Source: Chelonobacter oris (GTDB taxonomy: Bacteria > Pseudomonadota > Gammaproteobacteria > Enterobacterales > Pasteurellaceae). From it: DNA of 64,000 bases. The stretch is from assembly GCF_000772535.1 (NCBI RefSeq), contig NZ_JSUM01000013.1, positions 121,496 through 185,495 on the forward strand, given 5' to 3'. This document shows, piece after piece, positions 10,634-20,334 of the stretch (position 1 is its first letter; each line of letters begins with the position of its first letter). The position numbers and the translations under genes are program-made. The notes under the pieces are model-generated. The model was not told the origin of the DNA. It searched no databases and saw nothing but the letters and a program-made list of their open reading frames with translations.

Positions 10634-11941
10634 ATGGATTTAAGACAAGCGATTGCCGGACGTTCGATGAGCCCGTTCCAATGGGGCATTGTGATGTTGG
10701 CGTTTTTATTGAATGTATTGGACGGCTTTGATGTTTTGGCGCTGGCGTTCACCGCATCGGCGATTAAAACAGACTTCGGGCTTGATGGGGCGCAAGTCGG
10801 TTATTTATTAAGTGCGGGGCTGATCGGTATGACAATCGGCTCGCTGTTTTTGGCGCCGTTGGCGGATAAATTCGGTCGCCGTCCGTTATTGTTGGTTTCG
10901 GTGTTGCTGTCAACGTTGGGCATGTTATTGTCCGGTTTTGCCGCGGATCATTATCAATTGGCATTATGGCGGGTGATTACCGGTCTGGGTGTCGGCAGTA
11001 TTTTAGCTTGTACTAATGTGATTGTCAGTGAATATTCTTCGCGCAAATGGCACGGTTTGGCGATCAGTCTGTATGCGGCGGGCTTTGGCATCGGGGCGGT
11101 GCTGGGCGGCATGTCGGCACGTTTCTTACAAATGGCATACGGTTGGCAATCGGTATTTTTTATCGGTGCGGCATTGACCGGTGCGTGTTTTGTGGTGATT
11201 TTATTGTTTTTGCCGGAATCGATAGATTTTCTAATGAGTAAGAAACCGAAAAATGCGCTGCAACGTTTAAACAAAATCGCCGCCCGTTTGAACTTAAAAG
11301 GCGAATGGACGTTGGTGCAACAAACGAAAAAACAACAACAGCCGCGCGGCATTTTAGAACTGTTTTCCCCTAATTATCTAAAAATCACGCTGCTGGTTTG
11401 GGCGGCATTTTTCACCATTATGTTCAGCTTCTATTTTATCAGTTCATGGACGCCCGCGTTGTTGGAACAGGCAGGCATGAGTAAAAATGAGAGTATCAGT
11501 GTCGGCATGATGTTGTCGCTGGGCGGTACTTGCGGGGCGCTGACATTCGGCTTTTTTGCCAGCCGCTGGACGGCTCGCCATATTTTGATGGTATTCGGGG
11601 TGTTGGCGAGTATCGCCATCGTTGGTTTTGTGTTTTCGTTGCAAAGCATCGGTTTTGCCTTTGTATTGGGTATTTTGATCGGTAGCCTGATTAACGGCTG
11701 TATCAGTGGTTTGTATATTTTGAATCCCAGCCTGTATCAAGCGGAAATCCGTAGTACCGGAGTGGGTTTTTCAATTGGTATCGGTCGTTTCGGTGCGATT
11801 TTTGCGCCGATTCTGGCCGGGCATTTATTGGAAGCAGGCTGGCAGTCGAAAGAGTTATATCTGGGGGCGGCGGCAGTGATGTTGATTTCCACACTGGCGG
11901 TGTACGGGTTAAAGCCGAAAGCCAATATAATTTCTGTTTAA
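10634..11941 (+). CDS. MFS transporter, AAHS-like
   Basis: A 435-residue major-facilitator permease with twelve predicted membrane helices. The segment LDGFDVLALAF in helix 1 and the loop DKFGRRPLL between helices 2 and 3 are typical of the aromatic acid:H+ symporter (AAHS) branch, as is the second-half loop ASRWTARH. The substrate is unknown; members carry benzoate-type acids, nicotinate and others. It starts 19 bases after yhhQ and has no visible promoter of its own, so it may be co-transcribed with the riboswitch-controlled gene. A weak ribosome-binding site (AGAGAAAA) precedes the ATG. Confidence 0.85.
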   Translation: MDLRQAIAGRSMSPFQWGIVMLAFLLNVLDGFDVLALAFTASAIKTDFGLDGAQVGYLLSAGLIGMTIGSLFLAPLADKFGRRPLLLVSVLLSTLGMLLSGFAADHYQLALWRVITGLGVGSILACTNVIVSEYSSRKWHGLAISLYAAGFGIGAVLGGMSARFLQMAYGWQSVFFIGAALTGACFVVILLFLPESIDFLMSKKPKNALQRLNKIAARLNLKGEWTLVQQTKKQQQPRGILELFSPNYLKITLLVWAAFFTIMFSFYFISSWTPALLEQAGMSKNESISVGMMLSLGGTCGALTFGFFASRWTARHILMVFGVLASIAIVGFVFSLQSIGFAFVLGILIGSLINGCISGLYILNPSLYQAEIRSTGVGFSIGIGRFGAIFAPILAGHLLEAGWQSKELYLGAAAVMLISTLAVYGLKPKANIISV

Positions 11942-12010
11942 AAATTGACGGATAACGACATAAGCCGGACATGATGCCCGGCTATTGGTTTGCTAAACAC
12001 AAAGTGCGGT

Positions 12011-14050
12011 TTAACCCGCAATTCCCTTATGTCTCAACAATGCGTCCAACTGCGGTTCACGGCCGCGGAAGCGTTTGAACAGCGCCATCGGTTCTTCCGA
12101 ACCGCCTCGGGTCAGGATATGATCCAAAAATGCCTGTCCGGTCTGCGGATTGAAAATGCCTTGTTCTTCAAACAATGAAAATGCATCGGCAGACAAGACT
12201 TCCGCCCACAGATAGCTGTAATAACCGGCGGAATATCCGCCTGCGAAAATATGGCTGAACGAGTGCGGGGTACGAACCCAATCGACCGCTTTAAACAGAG
12301 AAACCTGATCTTTGACGATTTTCAGTGTGTCCAATACACGAGCGCCCAGTTTCGGATCATATTGATAATGCAAGCGGAAATCGAAAATACCGAATTCCAA
12401 CTGGCGCAAGACAAACATCGCAGCCTGATAATTTTTGGCCGCCAACAGCTGATCCAATTTTTCTGTCGGTAACGGCTCATCGGTTTGGTAGTGACCGGAA
12501 ATAAAGTCCAACGCCGCTTTTTCCCAGCACCAGTTTTCCATAAACTGGCTCGGCAGTTCGACCGCATCCCACGGTACGCCGTTAATGCCCGATACACCGC
12601 CGACATCGATTAGCGTCAGCATATGGTGAATGCCGTGTCCGAATTCGTGAAACAGCGTGGTGACTTCATCATGGGTAAACAACGCCGGTTTGTCGCCGAT
12701 CGGGCGATTGAAATTGCAGACCAAATACGCCACCGGTTTTTGAATGTCACCGTCAGCCCGTTTTTTGCGACCGATACAGTCGTCCATCCAAGCGCCGCCG
12801 CGTTTGTGCGGACGGGCATACAGATCGAGATAAAAACTGCCGCGTAGTTCATGGTTACGATCATACAGTTCAAAAAAACGGACGTCCTCATGCCAGACAT
12901 CGACATCAAACCGCTCTTGGGCGGTGATGCCGAAAATCCGTTTAACCACTTCGAATAGCCCGTTTAACACCCGATTTTCCGGAAAATACGGGCGCAGTTC
13001 TTCATCATTGATCGAAAACAGATGCTGTTTCTGCTTTTCACTGTAGAAGCTGATATCCCACGGTTCCAGTTGGCTGACGCCAAATGTTTTTTCAGTATAG
13101 GCGGTTAATTCCGCCAGTTCTTTTTCCCCTTGCGGTTTGGCACGAACCGCCAGATTTTCCAGAAAATCCAATACTTGTGTCGGGCTTTCCGCCATTTTGG
13201 TGGCGAGGGAATAATCGGCGTAGGTTTCAAAACCCAACAATTGCGCCAGTTCAAAACGCAGTTGCAGTATCTCCTCGATCAGATCGCTGTTGTCCCATGT
13301 GCCGGCATTCGGGCCTTGATCCGAGGCGCGGGTGTTGAAAGCACGGTACATTTCTTCACGCAAAGTGCGGTTTTCACAATAGGTCATCACCGGTAAATAG
13401 CTTGGGAATTCGAGCGTGAAGCGGTAGCCGTCCAATTCTTTGCTTTGTGCCGACTCTCTGGCGGCTTGCAGCGCCGACTCCGGTAAGCCTTTCAGTTCGT
13501 TCTCGTCGCTGATGACTTTGTCCCAGCCCATGGTGGCGTCCAACACGTTATTGCTGAATTGCGAGCTGAGCTGCGACAGACGGGCGACGATTTCGCCGTA
13601 GCGTTGTTGTTTTTCGGCGTCTAATCCGATTCCCGATAATTCGAAATCACGCAGGGTATCGTTGATGGATTTTTGTTGCGCCTGTGACAGTGTGGCGAAT
13701 TCGGCACTGTTTTTCAGCTGCGAATAGGCATTGAACAAGCCTTGATGCTGCCCGATCCAGGTGCTGTATTCGGAAAGCAGCGGCAGACAGGCTTGGTAGG
13801 CTTCACGCAGTTCCGGGCTGTTTTTGACCGCATTCAGATGGCTGACCGGCGACCAGGCACGTCCGAGCCGATCGCCGGCTTCATCTAACGGCCGTACCAA
13901 ATTATCCCAATGAAAGTGCGGTTGTTTCAGTACATCGTCAACGGTTTGGCGTGCTTGTTTGATTAAGTATTCAATCGCCGGCACGACGTGTTCGGGCAGA
14001 ATTTGTGAAAAGTGCGGTAAGCCGGTTTGAGTTAATAACGGATTCGACAT
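12011..14050 (-). CDS. prlC: Oligopeptidase A
   Basis: Zinc metallopeptidase of family M3A that degrades short peptides, including cleaved signal peptides, in the cytosol. The 679-residue length is standard. The zinc motif HEFGHGIHH lies near residue 470 (HExxH with a downstream Glu in the ENWCWE segment). The N-terminus MSNPLLTQTGLPHFSQI is typical of the family. The gene is monocistronic. In E. coli it is linked to rlmJ (yhiR) and gor, and the same three genes sit together here, though prlC is divergent from rlmJ. The DNA uptake sequence occurs several times in and just before it. Confidence 0.96.
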   Translation of the reverse strand: MSNPLLTQTGLPHFSQILPEHVVPAIEYLIKQARQTVDDVLKQPHFHWDNLVRPLDEAGDRLGRAWSPVSHLNAVKNSPELREAYQACLPLLSEYSTWIGQHQGLFNAYSQLKNSAEFATLSQAQQKSINDTLRDFELSGIGLDAEKQQRYGEIVARLSQLSSQFSNNVLDATMGWDKVISDENELKGLPESALQAARESAQSKELDGYRFTLEFPSYLPVMTYCENRTLREEMYRAFNTRASDQGPNAGTWDNSDLIEEILQLRFELAQLLGFETYADYSLATKMAESPTQVLDFLENLAVRAKPQGEKELAELTAYTEKTFGVSQLEPWDISFYSEKQKQHLFSINDEELRPYFPENRVLNGLFEVVKRIFGITAQERFDVDVWHEDVRFFELYDRNHELRGSFYLDLYARPHKRGGAWMDDCIGRKKRADGDIQKPVAYLVCNFNRPIGDKPALFTHDEVTTLFHEFGHGIHHMLTLIDVGGVSGINGVPWDAVELPSQFMENWCWEKAALDFISGHYQTDEPLPTEKLDQLLAAKNYQAAMFVLRQLEFGIFDFRLHYQYDPKLGARVLDTLKIVKDQVSLFKAVDWVRTPHSFSHIFAGGYSAGYYSYLWAEVLSADAFSLFEEQGIFNPQTGQAFLDHILTRGGSEEPMALFKRFRGREPQLDALLRHKGIAG

Positions 14051-14189
14051 AATGTTCTCTTTTTAGGTTTGGTCGGTTTTTAGTTAGATAAGGCGTGTTT
14101 TACCCTAATTCAAGAGAACAATAAAGAAAAAGCGCGAAAAGTGCGGTAAACTGTCGCATAATCAGGCGTACAATCAAAAAGGATCTATT

Positions 14190-15032
14190 ATGCTGAGCTA
14201 TCGCCACAGCTTTCATGCCGGTAATCATGCCGATGTGTTGAAACATCTGGTGCTATTGTTGATCATTCGGTCATTGCAACAAAAAGAGAAAGGCTTTTTT
14301 TATCTGGATACTCATGCCGGGGTCGGACGTTATAATCTGACCGGTTACGAAGCGGAAAAAACGGCGGAATATTTAGAGGGAATCGCCCGTTTATGGCAAC
14401 GGGACGATCTGCCGCAAGCGGTGGCGGATTATGTGGCGCAAATCAAAAAATTAAATCACGGCCCGCAGTTGCGCCATTATGCCGGCTCGCCGTTGATCGC
14501 CGCTAATTTGTTGCGGCCGCAGGATAGGGCTTTGCTGACCGAGTTACATCCGAGCGATTTTCCGTCGCTGCGGTTGAATTTTAAACCTTATGAAAATGTG
14601 ACGACCAAACGTGAAAACGGTTATCAGCAGCTGAAATCCGCGTTGCCGCCGAAAGAGCGTCGCGGATTGGTGCTGATTGATCCGTCGTATGAATTGAAAG
14701 AGGATTACGATTTGGTGGTGAAAGCGGTTGAAGAAGGCTATAAGCGCTTTGCTACCGGGACGTATGCGATTTGGTATCCGGTGGTGCTGCGCCAGCACGT
14801 CAAGCGAATCATTCGCGGTTTGGAACAAACCGGCATTCGTAAAATTTTACAGATTGAACTGGCGGTGCGTCCGGATTCCGATCAGCGCGGCATGACGGCG
14901 AGCGGCATGATTGTGATTAATCCGCCGTGGACGTTGGAAGGGCAGATGCAATCTCTGTTGCCGTATTTGGCGCAAGTACTGGTGCCGGACAACACCGCAT
15001 CATGGAAAGTGACTTGGATTATGCCGGAATAG
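14190..15032 (+). CDS. rlmJ: 23S rRNA (adenine2030-N6)-methyltransferase
   Basis: Methylates A2030 of 23S rRNA using S-adenosylmethionine; in E. coli the same gene (yhiR) is needed for using DNA as a nutrient. The protein has the family length of 280 residues. It begins with the typical MLSYRHSFHAGNHADVLKH, contains FYLDTHAGVGRY (SAM-binding loop, near residue 45) and the catalytic LIDPSYE motif near residue 165. It lies between prlC (divergent) and gor (117 bases downstream, same strand). The ATG follows AAAAAGGA. Confidence 0.95.
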   Translation: MLSYRHSFHAGNHADVLKHLVLLLIIRSLQQKEKGFFYLDTHAGVGRYNLTGYEAEKTAEYLEGIARLWQRDDLPQAVADYVAQIKKLNHGPQLRHYAGSPLIAANLLRPQDRALLTELHPSDFPSLRLNFKPYENVTTKRENGYQQLKSALPPKERRGLVLIDPSYELKEDYDLVVKAVEEGYKRFATGTYAIWYPVVLRQHVKRIIRGLEQTGIRKILQIELAVRPDSDQRGMTASGMIVINPPWTLEGQMQSLLPYLAQVLVPDNTASWKVTWIMPE

Positions 15033-15149
15033 CCGCACAGTGATAGATTGTCGGCGGCAATCAAAATAATCAGTTTTATTGACTAGTTTTTGACAGGCTT
15101 TTTCGACAGAATAAGCAACAACTTCAGTAATAAATTTAAGGATAAAAAA

Positions 15150-16505
15150 ATGACAGCGAAACATTATGATTATATTGCCATCGGCGGCGGCAGCGGCGGC
15201 ATTGCCTCGGTTAACCGTGCTGCAAGTTATGGCAAAAAATGTGCGATTATCGAAGCCAAATATTTAGGCGGCACGTGTGTGAATGTCGGTTGCGTGCCGA
15301 AAAAAGTGATGTGGCACGGAGCGCAGATCGCCGAAGCGATCAATTTGTATGCGCCGGATTACGGCTTTGACGTGAAACTGAACGGCTTTGATTTTTCCAA
15401 ACTGGTGGAAAGTCGTCAGGCGTACATCGGGCGCATTCACCAGTCTTACGAGCGTGTTTTGGGCAATAATCAGGTTGATGTGATTCACGGTTTCGCCAAA
15501 TTTGTCAACAGCAATACCGTTGAAGTCAACGGTGAACAGATCACGGCTGACCATATTTTGATCGCCACCGGCGGGCGCCCGTCAATGCCGAATATTAAAG
15601 GGGCGGAATACGGCATCAACTCTGACGGTGTGTTTGCGCTGAACGCATTACCGAAACGGGTTGCGGTGGTCGGCGCCGGTTATATTGCGATTGAACTGGC
15701 GGGCGTGCTACACAGTTTGGGCGTGGAAACCCATCTGTTTGTGCGCCAACATGCGCCGCTGCGGACTTTTGATCCGTTAATCGTGGAAACCTTGCTCGAC
15801 GTATTGAAAAATGAAGGCCCGACTTTGCACTCGCACGCCATTCCACAGGAGATTGTGAAAAATGCGGACGGCAGCCTGACAGTGAAATTGGAAGACGGAC
15901 GGGAGCAAACCGTGGATACGTTGGTATGGGCAATCGGGCGTGAGCCGGCAACGGACAATCTCAATCTGCAAGCCGCAGGCGTGCACACCAACGGCAAAGG
16001 GTATATTCCGGTGGATAAATTCCAAAACACCAATGTCAAAGGAATCTATGCCGTCGGCGATAACACCGGGGCGGTGGAGTTGACGCCGGTTGCAGTTGCG
16101 GCGGGACGCCGTTTGTCCGAGCGTTTGTTTAATCACAAGCCGAACGAACATTTGGATTACAACCTGATTCCGACGGTGGTCTTCAGCCATCCGCCAATCG
16201 GTACCATCGGTCTGACAGAGCCGCAGGCGATCGAGCAATACGGCGAAGCGAATGTGAAAGTTTATCAATCTTCCTTCACCGCCATGTACACCGCCGTCAC
16301 GCAGCATCGTCAGCCGTGCTGCATGAAACTGGTTTGTGCCGGCCCGGACGAAAAAATCGTCGGTTTGCACGGTATCGGTTTCGGGGTGGACGAAATGATT
16401 CAGGGCTTTGCGGTGGCGATCAAAATGGGCGCAACCAAAGCCGATTTCGACAACACCGTTGCGATTCATCCGACCGGCTCGGAAGAGTTTGTTACCATGC
16501 GTTAA
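15150..16505 (+). CDS. gor: Glutathione-disulfide reductase
   Basis: FAD- and NADPH-dependent enzyme keeping glutathione reduced. The 451-residue protein has the FAD-binding GGGSGG near residue 11, the redox disulfide CVNVGC (about residues 42-47), the NADPH-binding GAGYIA near 175, and the C-terminal dimer-interface HPTGSEEF with the catalytic His. I start at the ATG at 15150, which follows AAGGA at normal spacing and yields the standard N-terminus; an in-frame start 60 bases upstream would add an untypical extension. Followed by a clear terminator. Confidence 0.96.
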   Translation: MTAKHYDYIAIGGGSGGIASVNRAASYGKKCAIIEAKYLGGTCVNVGCVPKKVMWHGAQIAEAINLYAPDYGFDVKLNGFDFSKLVESRQAYIGRIHQSYERVLGNNQVDVIHGFAKFVNSNTVEVNGEQITADHILIATGGRPSMPNIKGAEYGINSDGVFALNALPKRVAVVGAGYIAIELAGVLHSLGVETHLFVRQHAPLRTFDPLIVETLLDVLKNEGPTLHSHAIPQEIVKNADGSLTVKLEDGREQTVDTLVWAIGREPATDNLNLQAAGVHTNGKGYIPVDKFQNTNVKGIYAVGDNTGAVELTPVAVAAGRRLSERLFNHKPNEHLDYNLIPTVVFSHPPIGTIGLTEPQAIEQYGEANVKVYQSSFTAMYTAVTQHRQPCCMKLVCAGPDEKIVGLHGIGFGVDEMIQGFAVAIKMGATKADFDNTVAIHPTGSEEFVTMR

Positions 16506-16532
16506 TCGTGTTGTCAGACCGCACTTTAATCG

Positions 16533-16560
16533 AAAACCCGCCTTGTGCGGGTTTTGTCGT
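16533..16560 (+). terminator. Terminator after gor
   Basis: Stem AAAACCCGC / GCGGGTTTT with a five-base loop, then T-rich DNA. It separates gor from phoB. A DNA uptake sequence (ACCGCACTT) sits just before it. Confidence 0.85.
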
Positions 16561-16668
16561 TTCGGCAATTGAGATGGAGGGCGCTTTTTTGCTATAGTGT
16601 GAAGCAACGCGATAATAAGAAAAAACATTTTTAAGCCACCGCCGCGGTGATAATAAAGGAGAACATTA

Positions 16669-17358
16669 GTGTCCACCAAAATTTTATTAGTGGAAGACGA
16701 AACCGCCATTCGCGACATGGTGGCGTTGGTGCTGTTGCAGCAAGGCTATGATGTGATGGAGGCGGGGGATTACCGCAGTGCGATTCGGCAGGTCGGGCAG
16801 CAGATACCGCACTTGGTGGTGCTGGACTGGATGCTACCGGGGAAATCGGGCTTGCAGTTTTTGCAATATTTAAAACAGCATGAAGCCTGTGCCAACGTGC
16901 CGGTGGTGATGTTGACCGCCAAAAGTGAAGAGGCGGATTGTATCGCCTGCCTGAATGCCGGTGCGGACGATTATGTGACCAAACCGTTTTCGCCGAAAGA
17001 ATTGGTGGCGAGGCTGAAAGCGGTGCTGCGTCGCAGCGGATTCGAACAAACGGAAAAAGTGTTGGAAATCGACGGTTTGGTGTTGGATAACAACACCCAT
17101 CGGGTCAGTTGTAAAAAGAAAGAGATTTCACTCAGTTCTACAGAATTCAAGTTATTGAATTTCTTTATGAAACATCCGGAAAAAGTGTATAGTCGCGAAA
17201 AATTGCTTGATCGTGTTTGGGGCGATGATATTTATGTTGAAGATCGCACGGTTGATGTGTATATCCGCCGTTTGCGCAAAAGTTTGGAAAAACACGGTTA
17301 TGATCACTATATTCAGACCGTGCGGGGTGCCGGTTACCGTTTTTCCAAGCCGCGCTGA
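16669..17358 (+). CDS. phoB: Phosphate regulon response regulator PhoB
   Basis: OmpR-type two-component regulator activating phosphate-scavenging genes. The receiver domain (residues 1-120) has the acidic pocket near Glu9-Asp10, the phospho-acceptor Asp53 in VVLDWMLPG, and Lys in [11 protein letters not shown]. The winged-helix DNA-binding domain follows ([34 protein letters not shown]). The length, 229 residues, is that of PhoB. The start codon is GTG, placed by a strong AAAGGAGA eight bases upstream. phoR follows 13 bases later. No clear Pho box could be picked out by eye upstream. Confidence 0.95.
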   Translation: MSTKILLVEDETAIRDMVALVLLQQGYDVMEAGDYRSAIRQVGQQIPHLVVLDWMLPGKSGLQFLQYLKQHEACANVPVVMLTAKSEEADCIACLNAGADDYVTKPFSPKELVARLKAVLRRSGFEQTEKVLEIDGLVLDNNTHRVSCKKKEISLSSTEFKLLNFFMKHPEKVYSREKLLDRVWGDDIYVEDRTVDVYIRRLRKSLEKHGYDHYIQTVRGAGYRFSKPR

Positions 17359-17371
17359 ATAGGAGTCGACC

Positions 17372-18673
17372 ATGCTGAAAATGCCCTGTTTCAACTTTGT
17401 GCTCGAAGTGTCGGTGGCGGCGGTGACGGCGGCATTGTTCAGTTATTTCAGCGGTTCGTTTTTGATTTGGTTTATTCTGATCTTGCTGCTGATTCTGATT
17501 TGGCATCACTACAACGAAACCCGTTTTCTCAAAATGCTCGACCGTAACCGTGTCAGCGACAAATATCAAATCGGGATCTGGGAAACCATTTCGCAAACCG
17601 TGGCCTATCAAAAACGCCGGTCGCACAAAGAGCGGTTCCGCACATTGCGGATTCTGTCGCGGCTGAACAAAAATATTCAATTTATCCCCGATGCGGTGAT
17701 CATTTGCCGTTATGACGGGCAAATTTATTGGTGCAACAATGCGGCACAGGAGTTATTTTCTTTTTTTTGGAATAAGAAAAGTCAAAAAAATCTGCTGAAC
17801 GTGATGTTTTATCCCGAATTCAAGCAGTATTTCGAAAGTGGGGAACACAAAATGCCGCTGGTACTGATGCCCAACAGCGATCAATATATTGAAGTCAATC
17901 TGAATCGCTATGATGATGAAAACTATATGCTGATTGCGCGCGATATTACCCAAATCATCAAATTACTGCAAAGTCGCCAGATTTTCCTTTCCAACCTGAA
18001 TCATGAATTGCGCACTCCGTTGACCGTGCTGCAAGGCTATTTGGAGATGTTGGAAGACCGTAAGGCCTCGAAAACCCTGCACGCCAGAGCGGTGTCGATT
18101 ATGCAGGAACAGGTACACCGTATGAGCCGCCTGCTGCAACAATTGACTTTTTTAATCAAAATCGAAACCTCGGCGGGCAGTGAAGCGCGGGAATTGGTTG
18201 ATGTGCCGGCTATCTTGAAATTATTGGCCAATGATTCTGAGATTTTGCGCGATAAAACACACCGCATCAGCTTTGATTTTGATCCGACGCTGAAGGTCAA
18301 CGCCAATGCCGGCGAGCTGAACAGCGTACTGTCGAATCTGGTTTACAATGCGATGAACCATTCTGAAGGCGACATGATAGCCGTAAGTTGGAAGAAGACG
18401 GAAAACGGCGCTTATTTTGAAGTAAAAGACAACGGCAAAGGCATTGCGGCGGAACATCTACCGCACTTGACCGAACGTTTTTATCGGGTAGACGAATCGC
18501 GTAGCCGTGATCAGGGCGGGAGCGGTATCGGGTTGGCGATTGTGAAATATGCCTTGGCGCACTTAAACAGTCGGCTGCAAATCCGCAGCGAACCGGGCAA
18601 AGGCAGCACATTCTCGTTCACCATTCCGCATGAGTTTGTGGTACGGGAAAACAGCGCTATCGATAACGGCTGA
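17372..18673 (+). CDS. phoR: Phosphate regulon sensor kinase PhoR
   Basis: Membrane histidine kinase that phosphorylates PhoB when phosphate is short. The 433-residue protein has two adjacent hydrophobic helices at residues 10-45 with almost no periplasmic loop, a PAS domain (about 105-195), the H-box NHELRTPL with His211, the N-box LVYNAMNHSEG near 325, and ATP-lid motifs GKGIA and GGSGIGLAIVK. The lack of a periplasmic sensor domain is normal for PhoR, which reads the PstSCAB-PhoU complex. Its last 17 bases overlap the convergent VOC gene. Confidence 0.95.
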   Translation: MLKMPCFNFVLEVSVAAVTAALFSYFSGSFLIWFILILLLILIWHHYNETRFLKMLDRNRVSDKYQIGIWETISQTVAYQKRRSHKERFRTLRILSRLNKNIQFIPDAVIICRYDGQIYWCNNAAQELFSFFWNKKSQKNLLNVMFYPEFKQYFESGEHKMPLVLMPNSDQYIEVNLNRYDDENYMLIARDITQIIKLLQSRQIFLSNLNHELRTPLTVLQGYLEMLEDRKASKTLHARAVSIMQEQVHRMSRLLQQLTFLIKIETSAGSEARELVDVPAILKLLANDSEILRDKTHRISFDFDPTLKVNANAGELNSVLSNLVYNAMNHSEGDMIAVSWKKTENGAYFEVKDNGKGIAAEHLPHLTERFYRVDESRSRDQGGSGIGLAIVKYALAHLNSRLQIRSEPGKGSTFSFTIPHEFVVRENSAIDNG

Positions 18674-19040
18674 TTTCCAGCAGATTGCCGTCAGGATCGC
18701 GCAGATAAATCGAGTCGAGTTTACCGATCGCACCGGTGCGAGTGACGATTCCTTCAATAATGTCGATATTATGCCGTTGTAAATGGCTGATGACATCCGG
18801 CAAGGCGTTGGAAGTCAACAGGCATAAATCTGCCGAACCGCAAACCGCCTGTGACGCTTTCGGCTCGATTTCCCGACCTTTGACGTGTAAATTAATTTTT
18901 TGTTTGCCGAATAACAGCGCTTTACGGTTATCACCAAAAGTCACTTCCTGCATACCTAAAATGCGAGTGTAAAAATCAATACTGCGCTGTTGATCGGCAA
19001 CGGTCAGAACCAAATGGTCAAGACTGTCGATTTTAATCAT
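18657..19040 (-). CDS. VOC-family (glyoxalase/bleomycin-resistance-like) protein
   Basis: A 127-residue vicinal-oxygen-chelate protein with paired beta-alpha-beta-beta-beta modules: SLDHLVLTVADQQRSIDFYTRILG at the start and YLRDPDGNLLEISRY at the end. These contain the usual metal-ligand His (LDHL) and Glu (LEIS). The reaction is not known; relatives resemble YwbC/virulence-associated VOC proteins. I start at the ATG at 19040, which follows AGGAGAAAGT, instead of an upstream in-frame ATG at 19106. Its 3' end overlaps phoR tail-to-tail by 17 bases. Confidence 0.85.
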   Translation of the reverse strand: MIKIDSLDHLVLTVADQQRSIDFYTRILGMQEVTFGDNRKALLFGKQKINLHVKGREIEPKASQAVCGSADLCLLTSNALPDVISHLQRHNIDIIEGIVTRTGAIGKLDSIYLRDPDGNLLEISRYR

Positions 19041-19388
19041 ACTTTCTCCTGATAAAAGCAAAGTGCGGTATAAATAACCACCGCAAACGTTCAGCGGTGA
19101 TTTCAAGGGTTGAGTTCTGTATGTGTTAGCATTCAGTCCTTGAGTTTAACCTGAATATGTTCGAGGGGGTAGTGATGAAAATACTTAGCAATCGTATTGC
19201 CCGTTTGCTGAATTCTCTCAAACCGCTTGTGAAAATGCCGCTCGTCAAGCGTCGGTTTGATGGCGGGCGGCAGATAAACCGCACTTTAACGTTTTCATCG
19301 CCGCTTGTTAATAATCGTATTTTCACTTATCCCTGATTTCCATTACAATAACCCCAATTCATTCAAACAACCGAACAAGGTGGAAAAC
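19041..19388. other. Intergenic region between VOC gene and hldD
   Basis: About 350 bases between divergent genes, with two DNA uptake sequences (one near 19061 and one reversed near 19276) and one possible short ORF (19175-19336, listed separately). No terminator-grade hairpin or known RNA is recognised. The hldD promoter must lie here, but I could not choose it with confidence. Confidence 0.4.
19175..19336 (+). CDS. Possible small basic protein, 53 residues
   Basis: An ATG five bases after GAGGGGG opens a 53-codon frame ([15 protein letters not shown] at the start, ending at TGA 19334-19336). The peptide is strongly basic (many Arg and Lys) with an amphipathic-looking N-terminus and no recognised domain. 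A reversed DNA uptake sequence lies inside the frame, which argues that it may be chance. I do not recognise a homologue; this could equally be noncoding leader DNA of hldD. Confidence 0.2.
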   Translation: MKILSNRIARLLNSLKPLVKMPLVKRRFDGGRQINRTLTFSSPLVNNRIFTYP

Positions 19389-20315
19389 ATGATTATCGTA
19401 ACGGGCGGCGCAGGGTTTATCGGCAGTAATATTATCAAAGCATTGAACGAGATTGGGCGTAAAGACATTCTGGTGGTGGACAATCTGACCGACGGCACCA
19501 AGTTTGCCAATTTGGTGGATTTGGATATTGCCGATTATTGTGATAAAGAAGATTTTATCGCATCGATTATTGCCGGTGACGAGTTCGGCGACATTGAAGC
19601 GGTGTTCCACGAGGGAGCGTGTTCGGCGACGACCGAATGGAACGGCAAATACGTGATGAGCAATAATTATGAATATTCTAAAGAGTTGCTGCATTACTGT
19701 CTGGATCGCCGCATTCCGTTTTTATATGCGTCATCGGCGGCAACTTACGGCGATAAAACCGAATTTAAAGAACAGCGTGAGTTTGAAGGGCCGTTGAATG
19801 TCTATGGTTATTCCAAATTTCTGTTTGACCAATATGTGCGCGAGATTCTGCCGGAAGCCGAATCACCGGTGTGCGGTTTCCGGTATTTCAATGTTTACGG
19901 ACCGCGCGAAAATCATAAAGGCAGCATGGCAAGTGTGGCATTTCATTTGAATAACCAGATTCTGAAAGGCGAAAATCCGAAACTGTTTGCCGGCAGCGAA
20001 CACTTCCGGCGTGATTTCGTGTATGTCGGCGATGTGGCGCAAGTCAATATCTGGTGTTGGCAAAATCAAATTTCCGGTATTTATAATTGCGGTACCGGCA
20101 ATGCCGAATCGTTTGAGGACGTGGCGAATGCGGTGGTGAAATTCCATAACAAAGGACAAATCGAAACTATTCCGTTCCCGGAGCATTTGAAAAGCCGTTA
20201 TCAGGAATATACCCAAGCGGATTTAACCAAACTGCGCGCCATCGGTTATGACAAACCGTTCAAAACCGTTGCCGAAGGCGTGGCGGAATATATGGCGTGG
20301 TTAAATAAAGCATAA
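19389..20315 (+). CDS. hldD: ADP-L-glycero-D-manno-heptose 6-epimerase
   Basis: Converts ADP-D-glycero- to ADP-L-glycero-beta-D-manno-heptose, the activated heptose for the lipopolysaccharide/lipooligosaccharide inner core. It is an extended SDR: NAD(P)-binding GGAGFIGSN (about residues 6-14), catalytic YGYSKF (Tyr and Lys near 140-144), and the substrate loop [11 protein letters not shown] start at the ATG at 19389 (308 residues, the family length), which follows AAGGTGG; an in-frame upstream start would add 28 untypical residues. waaF, which uses the product, follows after 19 bases. Confidence 0.96.
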   Translation: MIIVTGGAGFIGSNIIKALNEIGRKDILVVDNLTDGTKFANLVDLDIADYCDKEDFIASIIAGDEFGDIEAVFHEGACSATTEWNGKYVMSNNYEYSKELLHYCLDRRIPFLYASSAATYGDKTEFKEQREFEGPLNVYGYSKFLFDQYVREILPEAESPVCGFRYFNVYGPRENHKGSMASVAFHLNNQILKGENPKLFAGSEHFRRDFVYVGDVAQVNIWCWQNQISGIYNCGTGNAESFEDVANAVVKFHNKGQIETIPFPEHLKSRYQEYTQADLTKLRAIGYDKPFKTVAEGVAEYMAWLNKA

Positions 20316-20334
20316 TTAACGGGCAGGGCGAGCG

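Noticed and set aside
11962..11982. Hairpin AGCCGG/CCGGCT after the MFS gene as a terminator
   Set aside because: The stem is short and is followed by mixed sequence without a T-run; it may contribute to termination but I would not call it.
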